Positions 44,775 to 54,119 of a DNA stretch of 64,000 nucleotides are shown here, in pieces; position 1 is the stretch's first letter, and each line of letters opens with the position of its first letter. Origin of the DNA: a bacterium (GTDB lineage: Bacteria; Bacteroidota; Bacteroidia; Flavobacteriales_D; Crocinitomicaceae); the NCBI GenBank assembly GCA_024742305.1, contig JANSYQ010000006.1, positions 1-64,000 of the forward strand, in the 5' to 3' direction. The notes below the pieces were generated by a model. That model was not told where the DNA came from. It did not search any database and was given only the letters and a program-made list of their open reading frames with translations. Made by a program: the position numbers and the translations under genes.

Positions 44775-46547
44775 TTACAGTGGCCAAGATCCACCGATCT
44801 GACGGGCAATTCCATCAGGACCAACAACAGTTGCAGTGATACTAAGTGCAGTTCCCGGAGGTGCCGCTGTAATCAATGCTCCAGCTGGTGCAAGACTTCC
44901 ACCCAAACCTGATGGAGGCGCTCCTTTCAATCCAGGTGCACTTGCTGTCCACTTTGTAACTTTAAAGCTTGCTTCCAATGGAATCTCAGGCGTGTACTTC
45001 GCAAGCAATGCTCGAGAAGAACGTGATCCTTTTACACCACTTTTCGATCCACCCCAGTACAATACTGGATCTGGAAGGTTACTTACACGGTAGTTACCTT
45101 TTTTCAATACAGATGATGAACCGTCAGCATTTTTTCCTGTGATGCTCAAAGTAGCACTCTTACCACCACCTGGCTTCACAATGTAACCACTGTTAGGGTT
45201 ACCGGAAATACTTACGTTCGATCCACTCAATGAATACGTCTCATATCCTGAACCTGATGCCATTACCTTATTAGGATAACCACGATAAAGTACGTTCAAT
45301 TCTGTCAATTCGATAGCTCCTGTTGGAGTCAATACAGGAATACTAACTTCCCACTCTCGAGTTTTCTCAGCTCCTTGTTTGTTTAGGATCGTAATCGTTC
45401 CTTTCACATCCATAGAAGCTCCTCCAGCTTGGAACTTCAATCTTCCTTGACCGTTCTCAACAACAACATTTGGATTTTCAATTCCCTCAACTGCCACTTT
45501 TGGCTGATTTTGAGAATCGAAAGCTGCCATCATTACTGTTACTTCAACTTCTTCACCACTACGAGCGTAAGAAGGTCCGTATGCAATTGGCGTAATTTTG
45601 TCGAAAGAGTACTCTCCAGTAGAGATTTTCGCTTTCCACAACCCAAGAGCGTCAGCACGAGCTGTCAAAATATCAGACTGTAGTGAAGACAAAGACGCAA
45701 TCGCCGCTACTAATGGTGAGTGGTCAAATGTCATTCCAATCCAATGTACATCTTTTTGGTCGTGTACTTTGTTCTTTTCCAACTTTGTCAAGCGGTTGTA
45801 AATTTGAGAAAGCACCTCTTTGTCGTCCGGGTTTACACTTTCCACATCAACCATTGCTTGGATCTTCTGAGTTAGATCAGCGTTATCTTTGTAGTCATTG
45901 ATTTCTTTTACATCAATACTCCATTCTTTTCCTCCCCACTCGTAAGAGCCTGAAAGTTTCATCATTTTCGTACGGTAATCGATAAGAGCTTTCCAAAGTT
46001 TCATCCCGTGTTTGTTTGGGCTTGGCTTTTTGATGTCTTCACCAATAATTTCGTGCATAGGCACATCGTACTGATCTTTCGCACTAACAGCCATCAAGTT
46101 CATTCGAATTGGTTGGCATTTAGTTAGATCTGTACTTTCATCGTACTTTTCCCAAAGAATGGTTAAGTCATCGTTGTTTTTGTACTTACTAACATCTTCA
46201 CCAGACTTCTTCAAGATGTCCAACTTGATATCATCAATCATCTTCACCATCTTAGCCGTTTCGTCATTGATGGCTTCCATAGTCTCAAGCGCCTGATCGA
46301 TGTTCTTAATCTTTGCAGCATTACCTTCTTTATCGGTTGCTTCCAAAGCACCTTTCTCCGCACGAACTGCCACTAAGTAACCGTTACCACGTTGAACTTG
46401 AGCGATGTTTCCTTTCTGAGTATTTTCCTCGATTGCAACAAAAGCGTCGAGGATAGATTTTGATACGTTGAGGGCCAGAAGTGCGGTAAGTACCAAGTAC
46501 ATCATACCGATCATCTTCTGTCTCGGGGTTTCTTTACCTCCTGCCAT
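44775..46547 (-). CDS. gldM: Gliding motility / T9SS motor-shaft protein GldM
   Basis: 590 residues. A short cytoplasmic start (MAGGKETPRQK), one transmembrane helix (about 13-34), then a long periplasmic region with DVHWIGMTFDHSPLVAAIASL and several beta domains (about 230-590; ELNVLYRGYPNKVMASGSGY, DPVLYWGG). GldM dimers sit in the GldL ring and span the periplasm. Gaps of 52-55 bases to gldL and gldN support an operon. Confidence 0.96.
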   Translation of the reverse strand: MAGGKETPRQKMIGMMYLVLTALLALNVSKSILDAFVAIEENTQKGNIAQVQRGNGYLVAVRAEKGALEATDKEGNAAKIKNIDQALETMEAINDETAKMVKMIDDIKLDILKKSGEDVSKYKNNDDLTILWEKYDESTDLTKCQPIRMNLMAVSAKDQYDVPMHEIIGEDIKKPSPNKHGMKLWKALIDYRTKMMKLSGSYEWGGKEWSIDVKEINDYKDNADLTQKIQAMVDVESVNPDDKEVLSQIYNRLTKLEKNKVHDQKDVHWIGMTFDHSPLVAAIASLSSLQSDILTARADALGLWKAKISTGEYSFDKITPIAYGPSYARSGEEVEVTVMMAAFDSQNQPKVAVEGIENPNVVVENGQGRLKFQAGGASMDVKGTITILNKQGAEKTREWEVSIPVLTPTGAIELTELNVLYRGYPNKVMASGSGYETYSLSGSNVSISGNPNSGYIVKPGGGKSATLSITGKNADGSSSVLKKGNYRVSNLPDPVLYWGGSKSGVKGSRSSRALLAKYTPEIPLEASFKVTKWTASAPGLKGAPPSGLGGSLAPAGALITAAPPGTALSITATVVGPDGIARQIGGSWPL

Positions 46548-46599
46548 GATTTAATAAATTTAATTCGTTAAAAATTTCATTTAATCTACTACGCTGCGA

Positions 46600-47415
46600 T
46601 TAGTCGCGCGAAATAGTCATAGCTTTCAACATGTTTCCGTACACTGCGTTTAGATCTGTCAAGTTCTTTGACAATGCCGACATGTTTTCTTTGTATAGAC
46701 GTGTATCTTCTACTGAATCTGATAAGTTTTGCATCATTTCTGTAACCTGACCTTGGAATTTCTCCGTAGCCTCTAAGTGTGCAGATGATCCTTTCAATTG
46801 CAATTCATAAACGTTGTTCAATGCAGCCAAGTTTTTAGATACTTTTTGCATTTGCTCACCGAATGATTGTCCTTCTTCTTGCGATGAAGTCATTCCTGAA
46901 ATTGCTACTGATGCTTTTTCGTATGCTTCAGATAAGCTCGATACTTTATCAGATGCTGCTTGCAAGCTGTCAACGTAAGAATCTGTAGCTGCTGCTGCTG
47001 AAGTAACACCTTTCAATTGAGCTGCGTTGTCTCCCAGTGCGCGCATCCCGTCTCCAAGACGCTCTAGCAATTCTCCGTCAATTTTCGCTTCTTCAAGCAT
47101 TTTGTCCAATTGGTCAGTCACTCCTGATCCTCGTCCACCGCGGGCACCTGCAGCAGGCAAGTTGTCGTGATCTAGTTCATCTGAATGACCTAGTGCCAAT
47201 TCTGGGTATACCAATTCCCAGTTTGGATCTTCGTGAATTGGTTCGAATGCTGAGAAGATGAAAATCAATGCCTCAGTTCCCAAACCTGCAATAAGCATGA
47301 TTGATGCACCTGGCCAGTGCTGAATTTTAAACAATGCTCCGACGATTACAACTGCCGCACCAAATCCGTACAGCTTCGCCATAAACTTCTTCCATCCTTT
47401 ACTTCCTGGTTTCAT
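46600..47415 (-). CDS. gldL: Gliding motility / T9SS motor protein GldL
   Basis: 271 residues. Two N-terminal transmembrane helices (about 14-29 and 37-57) hold KIQHWPGASIML and Glu48 (GTEALIF), which by position matches the essential membrane Glu of Flavobacterium GldL. The cytoplasmic part (about 70-271) is a long helical, coiled-coil region. GldL forms the proton-driven ring around the GldM helices. Only one gldL is present, although there are two gldM-type genes. Confidence 0.96.
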   Translation of the reverse strand: MKPGSKGWKKFMAKLYGFGAAVVIVGALFKIQHWPGASIMLIAGLGTEALIFIFSAFEPIHEDPNWELVYPELALGHSDELDHDNLPAAGARGGRGSGVTDQLDKMLEEAKIDGELLERLGDGMRALGDNAAQLKGVTSAAAATDSYVDSLQAASDKVSSLSEAYEKASVAISGMTSSQEEGQSFGEQMQKVSKNLAALNNVYELQLKGSSAHLEATEKFQGQVTEMMQNLSDSVEDTRLYKENMSALSKNLTDLNAVYGNMLKAMTISRD

Positions 47416-47476
47416 AGTTTTCCTTGTTTTTAGGGTTTTAAATTGTAACTACTAGTTTAGTTTGTTGATTGTATTC

Positions 47477-49033
47477 TTAGCGAAGTTGAATATCGCTGCG
47501 AATTTCTTCACCACCTTCTTTTGTAAAGTCACGTCCACCGCGACCAAGGTGAGTCATTACGTTACGGTAACCAACGTAAGACTTGGCAGTATCCTGATAT
47601 TCAAACGTTCTGGTTCCGTTTCTCAGGTAATAGCCGATATCTTTCCAAGATCCTCCACGAATTACTTTTCGTTTCATTGATGGTGGATCCCAATCCATTG
47701 CGTTGTAACGGTAATCTGTGTTCAAGTCGTGCGAGAATTCGTACATAGACTCATCGTATGCAGTTTCACACCACTCAGCCACGTTACCAGCCATACAGTA
47801 CAATCCCCAACCGTTCGGGTTGTATGAATATACTTTCACTGTGTGGAAACCTCCATCCTCGAAGTAACGTCCGCGCATTGGCTTAAAGTTTCCTAGGAAA
47901 CATCCGGATTCGTTACGGATATAAGGTCCACCCCAAGGGTATTGTGATAATTCCAAATCTCCTCGAGAAGCTCTCTCCCACTCTGCCTCTGTAGGTAGAC
48001 GGAAGTCGTTCACGAACAAATCTCCCATGGATACCAACCAGTTGTTCAGCAACTGAGTTCTCCATACTGAGAATGCCTTTGCTTGCTGCCACGTGATACC
48101 TACAACCGGGTAGTTGTCGTAAGCTGGGTGCCAGAAATACATGTTTGTCATTGGGTCATGGAACGAGTAGGTAAAGTCACGTACCCAACACAAAGTGTCT
48201 GGATAAACCGCGATTTTCTCATCAATGATGAAACGCTGACGGTTCTCGTGTCCACGAATCGCATTCGATTGACCTTTCTTGTTAATTCCATCTCCACCTT
48301 GTGACAAGTCTAAATCTTGACCTTGAGGCTCACCTGTGAATGGATGATCCGGAGAACTTAACGTACGGTGCTTTTGAACTACCTTAATTCCTTGATTATT
48401 GTATCCGTTACGAACGATTTCAATACGTCCTCGTTTCGCTGCTTCAACATAATCAATCCAGTAGTACTCGAAAATCAACTTTCTTGTATCAATTTCTCTA
48501 CGACCATAGTATCTTTCCGGCTCAGGGAAATACATATCTGCCAACAAAGGCACCAACTCTGGGTCGTTGTAGTAGAATCTTCGATCCCAGTTCAAGCTAA
48601 ACAACTCGCGGTTGATGTCGCGATCGTCTGGTTCAAACTCAACGTACTCCAAATCATCAGGACTGTAATAGTAGTCTTGATAGTTGATGTATCGGCTCGC
48701 TTCTTCAGCTTCTTCCAATCCAAAATAGATTAGGTCGCGTGCGATTGAATCACGTACCCAAAAAACGAATTGACGATACTCGTTGTTGGAAATTTCCGTT
48801 TGGTCCATATAGAAGGCCTGCACGGACACCGTTTTTGCTCTGGTTTGATGCAAAAATGGCATGTCTCCGTCGTTCTCCCCCATAGTGAATCCACCGGAAG
48901 GTATGTAAACCATACCTAATGGAATTTGGGGCTGATACACCGGTCTTCCTTGAACACCTGTGAGATGCCCTGTTCGCGTACTACATGACGCAAGCACAAT
49001 GGCAACTACAGCAAATAACAAAAGCTTCTTCAT
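47477..49033 (-). CDS. gldK: Gliding motility / T9SS lipoprotein GldK
   Basis: 518 residues. Lipobox LASC (Cys17) follows a short signal. The body is a formylglycine-generating-enzyme/sulfatase-modifying-like domain: GMVYIPSGGFTMGENDGD, LPTEAEWERASRG, PWGG, MAGNVAEWCE and KVIRGGSW. It is not expected to be catalytic; GldK forms the outer-membrane-anchored ring with GldN. The spacing to gldL is 61 bases. Confidence 0.96.
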   Translation of the reverse strand: MKKLLLFAVVAIVLASCSTRTGHLTGVQGRPVYQPQIPLGMVYIPSGGFTMGENDGDMPFLHQTRAKTVSVQAFYMDQTEISNNEYRQFVFWVRDSIARDLIYFGLEEAEEASRYINYQDYYYSPDDLEYVEFEPDDRDINRELFSLNWDRRFYYNDPELVPLLADMYFPEPERYYGRREIDTRKLIFEYYWIDYVEAAKRGRIEIVRNGYNNQGIKVVQKHRTLSSPDHPFTGEPQGQDLDLSQGGDGINKKGQSNAIRGHENRQRFIIDEKIAVYPDTLCWVRDFTYSFHDPMTNMYFWHPAYDNYPVVGITWQQAKAFSVWRTQLLNNWLVSMGDLFVNDFRLPTEAEWERASRGDLELSQYPWGGPYIRNESGCFLGNFKPMRGRYFEDGGFHTVKVYSYNPNGWGLYCMAGNVAEWCETAYDESMYEFSHDLNTDYRYNAMDWDPPSMKRKVIRGGSWKDIGYYLRNGTRTFEYQDTAKSYVGYRNVMTHLGRGGRDFTKEGGEEIRSDIQLR

Positions 49034-49149
49034 TCTACCTCTTTTTAAATCTTCCGGATATCTTTATTAACAAATTACAGGATCAATATTTGTCGATATA
49101 ACGGAACATTCACTGAAATGGTTACAAATATTCCAAAAAAAAATTAATT

Positions 49150-50163
49150 CTACAACCAACGCGGGTGCTTCGAAATTGTCATTGGAATACCCGGTAACGG
49201 ATGACAATATCTCACAAAAATCTCGTGTGACCCCTGCGAAATACTTGATAATTGGTTGATGCTAAAGTCATAAGCATAACCGACCATCATACGATTCAAT
49301 TGAGCTGGCAACGAAGTACTTCCGCTATTACTTGCCAATGCGAAAGGTTTTACTCCGGCCATCAATCCAACCATATCTTCTGAACGGAAGTTCAATCCTC
49401 CGTACAACATATTATTATGAATGTATCGTACACTTAACTGCGTTGAAAATTCTACAAAGTCTGTTTGTGTCATTGTCTGAATATCTATCTCACCAGTACC
49501 TCCATTAAGTCCAGTTACCGTGTAACCACCCATGAAATACATGTGACGAGCCGATTGGAAACCAATTGGAATTCCTGCTGAGTTGTTAATGCCACTTTCC
49601 AAATTAGGTGCTGGTAAGTGTGTCATAGAAATTCCCGCGTTCCATTTATGACCATTTGAAATCATTGTGTGGCGCGCATACAAACCAAAATTGGCGTCAA
49701 ACGCTGTTTTTGAGAATGGCGCTGTCAAGTTCGCATCATTCAAGGTTTGGGGTGGCAACCAGTTTGGTGTAACACTGTGGTTCATAATTCCTAGTCCAAC
49801 CCCAGCACGTAGGTCGAAACCTAGCAATGATTGGAAGGAATAACCAGCGTTAAGGGTTGCAAAGTTTTGACGGTTGAAACCAACCATGTCTTGGAAAAAT
49901 GAAATACCAGCGAAGAAGTTCGGAACGTACTGATTTAAGTCAGCCTCTACGTTAAACGTTCCCGAATTAGGTGCTCCGTTGATTTTATCCCACTGATTAC
50001 GGTAAATAAAAGTCCCACAAATTGAGTTTCTTGTAAGTGCCGTAGCTGCAGGGTTAACAGTCGTACGGTCGTACATGAAATGGGTCAATACTTTGTCTTG
50101 CTGAGCGAAGGAACCACCTACAGTTCCTGCGAATAGTGCAATTAGAAGTAGTTGTTTTTTCAT
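49150..50163 (-). CDS. PorP/SprF family outer-membrane protein
   Basis: 337 residues from the ATG at 50163, where the signal peptide begins (MKKQLLLIALFAGTVGG); the frame extends 17 codons further without support. After AQQDKVLTHFMYDRTTVNPAATA the conserved PorP/SprF pattern continues as a beta barrel. Family members sit in the outer membrane and help secrete or hold T9SS cargo such as SprB. It lies 116 bases before gldK, a frequent arrangement (porP-porK-porL-porM-porN). Confidence 0.9.
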   Translation of the reverse strand: MKKQLLLIALFAGTVGGSFAQQDKVLTHFMYDRTTVNPAATALTRNSICGTFIYRNQWDKINGAPNSGTFNVEADLNQYVPNFFAGISFFQDMVGFNRQNFATLNAGYSFQSLLGFDLRAGVGLGIMNHSVTPNWLPPQTLNDANLTAPFSKTAFDANFGLYARHTMISNGHKWNAGISMTHLPAPNLESGINNSAGIPIGFQSARHMYFMGGYTVTGLNGGTGEIDIQTMTQTDFVEFSTQLSVRYIHNNMLYGGLNFRSEDMVGLMAGVKPFALASNSGSTSLPAQLNRMMVGYAYDFSINQLSSISQGSHEIFVRYCHPLPGIPMTISKHPRWL

Positions 50164-50327
50164 AAACAATGTGTTATAGCTTTGGTACCCCGTGTAAACA
50201 CGGTTCATCTCCATTTAAGCGCCTAAAATAAGTAATTTATTTAAAAGCGAAGAATTTATTTTTGCATTGAGCAATTTTCGAGGCAATCCAAGGAAACTAT
50301 CGCGTTAATTTTAACAAATAGCCTTAG

Positions 50328-51473
50328 CTAACTAAGTTTTTGCAACGTTTTCCACCACAAATCTGGGATTTCATTTTTTAGTGCTGCACTGTAATCGTTT
50401 TGATCGCAAGGCACCAAGTGATGTCGGTTGTACTTCGATTCCTGACCAGCAGGGTATTTCACTTCCAGCCACCATCGCTCTGACTTATCACTTTTGTAAA
50501 AAACTAGGTCGTCGTCAAAGTCCTCCATGGTAACATGAAACTTTTTATATCCGACTTTGGAGCCAATTGGAAAGTCTCCCACTCTATTCGCTACGCCATC
50601 AACAAAGTACCATATCAATTGTGCCAACAAGTTGGACGCTGATCTTGATTGTTCCGGGTTGACTTCTGAAAGAAATACACAGGACATTTTATCACTCAAA
50701 CCGGCATACTTCATTATTTGACATAGCTGGTCGGCACGAAAACCGTTAACGTTATCATACACAGATGGATCGCTATCGCTACTTCTAACACTCTTGAAGT
50801 CAATGGATAAAAGGTCAGAATTTCGTAGATGCGGCTCTGCAATTCGTGGGTTATCGTTAAAGGCTCCTAAACGACACACATCGAAGTACAGTTTTTCGAA
50901 CAGATCCATTTCTTTTTGTCGAACCAGTAAGCGTTGAACTCCAATAGTTGCGTAATTGAACAAATAGCATGGTCGTTGCATCAAGAGGTGACTCACAAAT
51001 GCGTTCGAAGAAAGATTCTCGTTCGGTTCGCCCACATCTAAAGCGCTATCGATAGCACAAATATTTATCATTCGTTCCAAACCTTCGAATCCTTTGTAGC
51101 ACGCCATCAATAAATCTTGACTTCCACCGATGATAAAGGGAATAACTTCCTTTTTCACCAATTCACTGATTGCCTGAGACAAGGCGAAATAGGTATCCTC
51201 GACACTGTTTCCGGGATGAATTACACCCAAATCGTACAGTTTGAAATCCCAGTTATCTCCTAGGTGAAATTCAGCAAGTTCTTCTCTGAATCGTGTATTA
51301 GTTCCTGTAATTGCATTGGCTGATCTTCTATATTCAGGAACATAGATTATTGCGATACCTTTTCCTTCAATTTCCGGAAAGCCGTTTTCATCATGAACCA
51401 ATAGGTTTTCAGTAATCTCCCCTTTTCCTTTTAGAGATGGCAAGGGCTGGAAATAAATGGAAATATCTTTCAT
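50328..51473 (-). CDS. Arginase-fold (formimidoylglutamase-like) protein with degenerate metal site
   Basis: 381 residues. The ureohydrolase fold is seen in order: IIGGSQDL (116-121) where active enzymes have GGDH; IDSALD (141-146) where they have DAHxD; SIDFKSV (223-229) where they have SxDxD. Asp142, Asp146 and Asp225 remain; two His and one Asp are Gln119, Ala144 and Lys227. Two-manganese hydrolysis is therefore unlikely. Its place between topA and the T9SS genes recurs, as I recall, in Flavobacteriia. A non-catalytic or regulatory role is inferred. Confidence 0.8.
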   Translation of the reverse strand: MKDISIYFQPLPSLKGKGEITENLLVHDENGFPEIEGKGIAIIYVPEYRRSANAITGTNTRFREELAEFHLGDNWDFKLYDLGVIHPGNSVEDTYFALSQAISELVKKEVIPFIIGGSQDLLMACYKGFEGLERMINICAIDSALDVGEPNENLSSNAFVSHLLMQRPCYLFNYATIGVQRLLVRQKEMDLFEKLYFDVCRLGAFNDNPRIAEPHLRNSDLLSIDFKSVRSSDSDPSVYDNVNGFRADQLCQIMKYAGLSDKMSCVFLSEVNPEQSRSASNLLAQLIWYFVDGVANRVGDFPIGSKVGYKKFHVTMEDFDDDLVFYKSDKSERWWLEVKYPAGQESKYNRHHLVPCDQNDYSAALKNEIPDLWWKTLQKLS

Positions 51474-51504
51474 GATTCAGATGTATTTGAATCAAAACTA
51501 ATAG

Positions 51505-51536
51505 AAAGCGCCACCTGATTTCTCGGATGGCGCTTT
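51505..51536 (-). terminator. Terminator after topA
   Basis: On the minus strand AAAGCGCCA, 14 bases, TGGCGCTTT with a short T run, 32 bases after the topA stop and before the arginase-fold gene. Confidence 0.8.
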
Positions 51537-51567
51537 AATATATTCAGTGTGTTTCGTTGAAAACTAC

Positions 51568-53883
51568 CTATTTCTTCTTTTTTGCTCGACCTTTGCGGGG
51601 AGCTGGTTGGTTTTCTGAAATCTCAATACACTCTTCCAAGGTTAGCTTTTCCGGCTCAACATCTTTTGGAAGTTTGAAGTTTTTACGTCCAATTTTCAAA
51701 TAAGGTCCCCAACGTCCGTTCAAAAGTTGAACATCTTCGTTCTCAGGGAATGTTTTGATGACTTTCTTGGCGTCCGCCTCACGTTTTTCTTTGATCAACT
51801 CTACCGCCCGATCATAGTCAATAGTCATTGGATCTTCCTCTTTTGGAATGGAAGCAAATAATTTTCCTAACTGAACGTAAGGACCAAAACGTCCGACATT
51901 TGCTTTTACTGGTTGCCCTTCCATTTCACCAAGTGTTCTCGGTAATTTGAACAAATCCAATGCTTCCTCCAGTGTAATTGTGTTGATGGACTGGTTGGCG
52001 CGTAAAGATGCAAACTCCGGCTTCTCTCCATCTACCTGCTCATCGCCAATTTGAACCATTGGTCCGAATCGACCGATACGAGCAATTATTCTTCGGCCAC
52101 TTTCAGGATGTGTGCCAATTTCGCGTTCACCGGTAGCACGCTCAGAATTTTCTAATGTATCCTCTACAGTTGAATGGAAAGGCGTGTAGAATTCTTCTAG
52201 CATTTTCGTCCACTGAGTCAATCCCTTGGCGATTTCATCGAACTCCTCTTCTACTTTCGCGGTGAAATTGTAGTCCATGATACGACCGAAATGTTCTGAA
52301 AGGAAATCGGTTACCACGATACCAATGTCTGTAGGAGCTAGTTTATTTTTCTCTTTTCCTGTAGTTTCAGTCAACATTTCTGTACTCACCTCACCATCTG
52401 TAAGTGTCAATCTCTTGTACGAGCGTTCTACTCCGGGACGGTCTGGTTTTTCAACATACCCACGTTTTTGAATCGTAGAAATGGTTGGTGCGTAGGTTGA
52501 TGGACGACCAATGCCTAATCCCTCAAGCTTTTTCACTAAAGATGCCTCGACGTAGCGGGCTGGAGGTCGGGAGAAACGTTGTGTAGCAGAGATGTACTCT
52601 TGTTCTACAATTTCTCCTTCTGCAACATCCGGCAATAGGCCCGAATCTTCATCTTCATCCATCTCCTCGATATCACTTTCGAGGTATACTTTCAAAAATC
52701 CTTCAAACTTAATGATCTCTCCTTTCGCTTGAAACGTTTCAGAAACTCCGTTTGCTTCAATTTTAATCGTAGTTCGCTCTAATTCGGCATTCGACATCTG
52801 AGAAGAGATCGCTCGTTTCCAAATTAGTTCGTATAAACGTGCTTCATCTCCTTCTGCATCAACGCTGTGGACACTGAAGTCTGTTGGTCGAATGGCCTCG
52901 TGCGCTTCTTGCGCCCCTGAACTTTTCGTTGTGTATTGTTGTGGATTTGAGAATTCGGCCCCGTAAGCTTTCACAATTTCTGCTTTGGCTCCGTTGACAG
53001 CTGTATCGGATAAATTCACAGAATCGGTACGCATGTAAGTGATACGTCCTGATTCGTATAATCGCTGTGCCACTGACATGGTTCTGGATACGGTAAACCC
53101 TAGCTTCAAACTCGCCTCTTGTTGCAAAGTAGAAGTGGTAAATGGCGCTACTGGTCTTTTCGTTACCGGCTTGCGTGTTACATCCGCAATAGCAAACTCT
53201 CCAGTTTTACATTCTTCCAAAAGCTTTGTTGCCTCTTCTTCACTTTTCAGTTGTCGCGAAACATTTGCTTTGATTTTCCCATTTTCTGTTTTGAACTCTG
53301 CTACGACTTTGTAGAACGATTCCGTTTGAAACTTTTCGATTTCTCGTTCTTTTTCTACAATCAATCGTACTGCAACCGACTGTACACGACCTGCTGACAA
53401 ACTTGGACGAACTTTTCTCCAAAGTACCGGAGACAATTCAAATCCTACCAGTCGGTCCAAAATCCGACGAGCTTGTTGTGCATCGACTAATTCTTTGTTG
53501 ATTTCTCTTGGAGACTCAATTGCTTTGGTAATCGCGGACTTCGTGATCTCGTTGAATGTGATTCTATGCGTCTTCTTTTTGGAGAGGCCCAAGGTTTCGT
53601 ACAAGTGCCAAGAAATTGCTTCTCCTTCACGGTCCTCATCCGTTGCGAGCCAAATCACTTCGGCTTCTTTCGCCAATTTTTTCAATTCGGCAACAACTTG
53701 TTTTTTATCAGGGGATACCTCGTACTTCGGCGCAAATCCATTTTCAATATCGATTGCCTCTCCTTTTTTTGCAAGGTCTCTCACGTGTCCAAAACTGGAC
53801 TTAACGATAAAATCTTTTCCAAGATATCCTTCAATTGTTTTGGCTTTCGCCGGTGACTCCACTATCACTAAATTCTTCGCCAT
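51568..53883 (-). CDS. topA: DNA topoisomerase I
   Basis: 771 residues. The TOPRIM domain has VIVESPAKAKTI and the acidic TDEDREGEAI (81-90). The active-site Tyr is 283 in RITYMRTDSVN. The C-terminus holds topoisomerase repeats GRFGPMVQIG, GRFGPYVQLG and GRWGPYLKIG and a basic tail (KGRAKKKK) instead of four-cysteine zinc fingers. It relaxes negative supercoils. It is divergent from miaB. Confidence 0.97.
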   Translation of the reverse strand: MAKNLVIVESPAKAKTIEGYLGKDFIVKSSFGHVRDLAKKGEAIDIENGFAPKYEVSPDKKQVVAELKKLAKEAEVIWLATDEDREGEAISWHLYETLGLSKKKTHRITFNEITKSAITKAIESPREINKELVDAQQARRILDRLVGFELSPVLWRKVRPSLSAGRVQSVAVRLIVEKEREIEKFQTESFYKVVAEFKTENGKIKANVSRQLKSEEEATKLLEECKTGEFAIADVTRKPVTKRPVAPFTTSTLQQEASLKLGFTVSRTMSVAQRLYESGRITYMRTDSVNLSDTAVNGAKAEIVKAYGAEFSNPQQYTTKSSGAQEAHEAIRPTDFSVHSVDAEGDEARLYELIWKRAISSQMSNAELERTTIKIEANGVSETFQAKGEIIKFEGFLKVYLESDIEEMDEDEDSGLLPDVAEGEIVEQEYISATQRFSRPPARYVEASLVKKLEGLGIGRPSTYAPTISTIQKRGYVEKPDRPGVERSYKRLTLTDGEVSTEMLTETTGKEKNKLAPTDIGIVVTDFLSEHFGRIMDYNFTAKVEEEFDEIAKGLTQWTKMLEEFYTPFHSTVEDTLENSERATGEREIGTHPESGRRIIARIGRFGPMVQIGDEQVDGEKPEFASLRANQSINTITLEEALDLFKLPRTLGEMEGQPVKANVGRFGPYVQLGKLFASIPKEEDPMTIDYDRAVELIKEKREADAKKVIKTFPENEDVQLLNGRWGPYLKIGRKNFKLPKDVEPEKLTLEECIEISENQPAPRKGRAKKKK

Positions 53884-53937
53884 GCGATGACAGTTTGATT
53901 ATTAATTCAACAGATCTGCCGCGTTTATTCGGTCGCA

Positions 53938-53970
53938 CAAAATTAAGAGGAAATCTTTCCAAATAACAAA
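53938..53970 (-). promoter_or_regulatory. Probable topA promoter
   Basis: On the minus strand TTTG, 21 bases, TAATTTTG, ending 55 bases before the topA ATG. It fits the Bacteroidota -33/-7 pattern. Confidence 0.5.
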
Positions 53971-54071
53971 CCTATTCATCGGAACAAACTCAATCCTATA
54001 CCTTATATAGTATTCTTTAACCTATGGTTAAAGGTTTGCAGAACTTTTTTGCATAATTTAAATACTGCCAT

Positions 54072-54102
54072 TTTGACACACTTTTAAATTTGGCTAGCTT
54101 TG
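54072..54102 (+). promoter_or_regulatory. Promoter of the miaB operon
   Basis: TTTG ending at 54075, 19 bases, TAGCTTTG (54095-54102), then the miaB ATG at 54120. Both elements match the consensus and the leader would be about 10 bases. Confidence 0.68.
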
Positions 54103-54119
54103 TATTTCGATTTTAGGAA

